Source: Candidatus Sumerlaeota bacterium (GTDB lineage Bacteria > Sumerlaeota > Sumerlaeia > MWCT01 > JAUWMI01). From it: a stretch of 33,464 nucleotides of DNA. Under the pieces are notes generated by a model, which saw only the letters and a list, made by a program, of their open reading frames with translations, was not told the DNA's origin and did no database searches. Shown here in pieces: positions 31,891 to 33,464 of this stretch. The first letter of the stretch is position 1; the number at the start of each line of letters is the position of its first letter. Location: assembly GCA_030613245.1 (NCBI GenBank), contig JAUWMI010000047.1, positions 1 through 33,464 of the forward strand, in the 5' to 3' direction. The position numbers and the translations under genes are program-made.

Positions 31891-31945
31891 GTAGGGGCGA
31901 CCCGCCGCGGCGGGCCGCGCATGGGCGGGGTAACCCCGCCCCTAC
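31891..31945. repeat. GTAGGGGC-type palindrome, copy 5 (compound)
   Basis: The outer arms GTAGGGGCG and CGCCCCTAC enclose two inner hairpins, CCCGCCGCGGCGGG and GGGCGGGGTAACCCCGCCC. It looks like two related elements merged or nested, and is the most GC-rich point of an AT-rich region. Confidence 0.8.
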
Positions 31946-31971
31946 GTCCTTCAATCAAAACAGGACACAAG

Positions 31972-32264
31972 GATAAATCCTATTGATCCTCTAAATCTTG
32001 TAAATCCTGTCCAAAAAAAATTAAGAAGAAGCACAAAAAATGACAAAATTTATTAGACAGGATGAACAGGATTAACACAATAAAAAAATCTAATGAGTCC
32101 CATCAATCCCTGATAAATCCTATTGATCCTGCAAATCTTGTAAATCTTGTAAATCATGTCCAAGAAAAGCTAAAAAGAAGAACAAAAAATATCACAAAAA
32201 TTATTGGACAGGATTAACAGGATGGAAAAATCTAAGGAATGCCGTCAATCCCTGATAAATCCTG
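31972..32264. repeat. Tandem repeat, 140-142-bp unit, two copies plus a partial third
   Basis: Copy 1 (31972-32111) and copy 2 (32112-32253) both begin GATAAATCCTATTGATCCT and end TCAATCCCT; a third start, GATAAATCCTG, follows at 32254. Each unit contains short AAATCCTGT/AAATCTTGT steps at its left and the reverse-complement steps (GGACAGGATTAACAGGAT) at its right, around an A-rich centre, so each unit could fold as a long imperfect hairpin. Confidence 0.85.
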
Positions 32265-32300
32265 CATTACGAAACCCGCTATTAGTCGTAGTATTTTCAA

Positions 32301-33143
32301 CTAAGGCCCCTCGTTTCCTTTGTCCCTCAGCATCTCGCCAATAGCGGTGCCGGTTATGTTGCGCTGGATAATTTCTACCTGCACCACAACCAGACTCTCA
32401 GCGGATTCCCCATAGGGAGCCTCTGCAAGGACATTCCCTCCGGGACCAACTGCCAAAGAGCACCCGATACACTTACGCCCTTTCCATACTCCAGCATTCA
32501 TCCACCCCACGTTGCTGACTCCAACTACGGTTATGTCGTAAAGTTTCGCAAGCGTCGTATACGATTGCTTCCATATATCACCATAAGGCTCCTTCTGATT
32601 ATCATGCTCAGCATCCACTGCCCATGATGATGGGGAGAGCAAGATTTGGGCGCCCATGCGCGCTAACGAGTGCCCCAAGGCCAACGAATCAGGAAAATTA
32701 TCAGCACAGATAGTCATTCCAATTGTCCCCAGGGGTGTTGCGGCAACAGAGAGGGAATCCCCTGTGGAATATATATCCTGAGCAATTGTCAGTATGTTAA
32801 TCTTGCGATGTTTCAGCGCAATGTTACCATCGGGAGAAACAAGTATGGCGGCATCGTAAATTCGCTCTTCACTTCTCTCCGTCAGCCCTCCAGCTATGTA
32901 GATATGCGAATCCTGTGCAGCACGGCACAGTTCATCACTATACTTGCCCGGAATGGGTTGCGCAAGCTCGCGTGCACCTGGATGAGCCCATCCCACATCG
33001 AGACATTCGGGAAGAACCACCAGGTTGCAATCGCGTTTAGCGGCTTCCTTGATCATCTTGGTGGCTCGTCTCAGATTTTGGCTCACCTCTCCACCCTCAA
33101 TGAGCATTTGTGCCATTGCTAGCCTGAATATGATATTTTGCAC
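32301..33143 (-). CDS. Carbon-nitrogen hydrolase (nitrilase superfamily amidohydrolase)
   Basis: A 280-aa cytoplasmic amidase-like enzyme. The catalytic Glu-Lys-Cys triad is visible: Glu46 in LVVLPECLDVGW, Lys114 in LKHRKINIL and Cys146 in IGMTICADNFPDS. Supporting blocks are YIAGGLTERSEERIYDAAIL and VVGVSNVGWMNAGVWKGRKCIGCSLAVGPGG. Members hydrolyse non-peptide C-N bonds such as carbamoyl compounds, omega-amides or beta-ureido acids; the exact substrate is not predictable. The length is normal for the family. The start is a GTG at 33143 preceded by GAGGAAGGAAG; internal ATGs at residues 10 and 13 would shorten the first strand. It is flanked by the repeat island and by a terminator for the next gene, so it is probably monocistronic. 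Confidence 0.93.
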   Translation of the reverse strand: MQNIIFRLAMAQMLIEGGEVSQNLRRATKMIKEAAKRDCNLVVLPECLDVGWAHPGARELAQPIPGKYSDELCRAAQDSHIYIAGGLTERSEERIYDAAILVSPDGNIALKHRKINILTIAQDIYSTGDSLSVAATPLGTIGMTICADNFPDSLALGHSLARMGAQILLSPSSWAVDAEHDNQKEPYGDIWKQSYTTLAKLYDITVVGVSNVGWMNAGVWKGRKCIGCSLAVGPGGNVLAEAPYGESAESLVVVQVEIIQRNITGTAIGEMLRDKGNEGP

Positions 33144-33212
33144 GTTGTATCTTCCTTCCTCAAAACCCTGCAGCTCCTATCAGAGGCTGCCATCTGAGGT
33201 TTTCTTCGACCT

Positions 33213-33254
33213 AAAAAAAGCAGGTAAAAGATGTAAACGCCATCTTTTACCTGC
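33213..33254 (-). terminator. Intrinsic terminator of the right-edge gene
   Basis: GCAGGTAAAAGATG pairs perfectly over 14 bp with CATCTTTTACCTGC around a 7-nt loop (33220-33254). On the minus strand it is followed by seven T (33219-33213). It is well placed to end the gene whose stop codon is at 33359, just before the nitrilase-family gene. Confidence 0.9.
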
Positions 33255-33291
33255 CATGATCATTGTATCCAGTTTTTTCCAGCAAGGCCAA

Positions 33292-33318
33292 GTAGGGCGT
33301 ATTGCAATACGCCCCTAC
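33292..33318. repeat. GTAGGGGC-type dispersed palindrome, copy 6
   Basis: GTAGGGCGTATTGCAATACGCCCCTAC, fully symmetric apart from one base in the outer arm. It lies between the right-edge gene's stop and its terminator. Its inner part is nearly the same as copy 2. Confidence 0.85.
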
Positions 33319-33358
33319 TCGGTATCCCATGGTTCGCTTAATTGCTGTCCTCCACTAA

Positions 33359-33464
33359 TTAAGGAATCGTGACATAATCAATCGCAACAGCTTCCAGGGA
33401 GATGGTACCGCCCTGGGCCGAGCTGAAGTCAAGTATGTCAGTCGTCACGACGAACCCATCCTCT
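33359..33464 (-). CDS. C-terminal end of an unidentified, probably exported protein (runs off right edge)
   Basis: One minus-strand frame is open from the window edge to a TAA at 33361-33359 and encodes 34 residues ending SLEAVAIDYVTIP. The strand-like alternation (GFVVTTDILDFSSAQGG, TISLEAVAIDYVTIP) suggests the last beta-strands of an extracellular beta-sandwich module, but the piece is too short to assign. The strong terminator at 33213-33254 supports a real gene end here. Confidence 0.6.
   Translation of the reverse strand, partial: EDGFVVTTDILDFSSAQGGTISLEAVAIDYVTIP

Larger units (their letters stand above)
31422..32300. other. Repeat island of about 880 bp, no gene
   Basis: Between the secreted GHL10 protein and the nitrilase-family gene there is no credible ORF. 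The stretch contains two GTAGGGGC palindromes (31442 and 31891), a 234-bp MITE-like element (31494-31727), an AT-rich filler (31728-31890) and a 140-bp tandem repeat (31972-32264). Each is listed separately. Confidence 0.8.

Noticed and set aside
31972-32264. CRISPR array
   Set aside because: Units of 140-142 bp are repeated throughout, with no short identical repeats separated by unique spacers and no cas genes.

Overview
This window reads as chromosome of an uncultured or poorly sampled Gram-negative-type bacterium of moderate GC content. The clues are a signal-peptide-rich gene set, a type II secretion/type IV-like pseudopilin of the 'GFTLIELLIVVAIIAILAAIAIPNFLEAQ' class, a GHL10-dockerin secreted protein, a TPR protein with a degenerate J-domain next to GrpE/DnaK, and dispersed GTAGGGGC palindromes. 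From memory these features are common in candidate phyla such as Sumerlaeota (BRC1) or Hydrogenedentota. That placement is an impression, not a result; no rRNA gene is present to settle it.

Layout. (1) Bases 1-5128, minus strand: 5' part of a GT39-like membrane glycosyltransferase, xylulokinase, a MATE exporter and a RadC protein fused to an endonuclease III-like Fe-S domain. (2) 5450-10112, plus strand: an ion-transporter-superfamily permease, pantothenate synthetase, a CPA2 cation/proton antiporter and a DUSP23-like phosphatase. (3) 10234-20021, minus strand: AnmK (muropeptide recycling), a TIM-barrel hydrolase-like protein, a zinc-ribbon protein carrying a signal-peptidase fold without its catalytic dyad plus a small upstream ORF, two CUT1 sugar ABC permeases, a PHP phosphoesterase, a VanY-type carboxypeptidase, a pseudopilin and a MEMO-family protein. 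(4) 20631-27383, plus strand: tRNA-dihydrouridine synthase, then a four-gene chaperone cluster (degenerate-J TPR protein, GrpE, DnaK-like Hsp70, membrane zinc-ribbon TPR protein), followed by tRNA-Thr(TGT) and tRNA-Tyr(GTA). (5) 28428 to the right edge, minus strand: a large secreted cohesin-like/dockerin GHL10 protein, an 880-bp island of repeats, a nitrilase-family amidohydrolase and the tail of another gene.

The most unusual content is the chaperone cluster. The Hsp70 keeps its ATPase motifs but lacks the usual DVLLLDV interdomain linker, the adjacent J-like domain has DPE where HPD is expected, and the last gene joins a zinc ribbon, a membrane anchor and TPR repeats. Its zinc ribbon has the same spacing and internal NRD as that of the dead signal-peptidase protein about 12 kb away, which suggests a shared module on two membrane proteins. 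The intergenic DNA also stands out: six copies of a covarying palindrome, a 234-bp MITE-like element with 17-bp terminal inverted repeats, and a 140-bp tandem repeat.

No CRISPR array, transposase, integrase, phage or known defence gene was seen.
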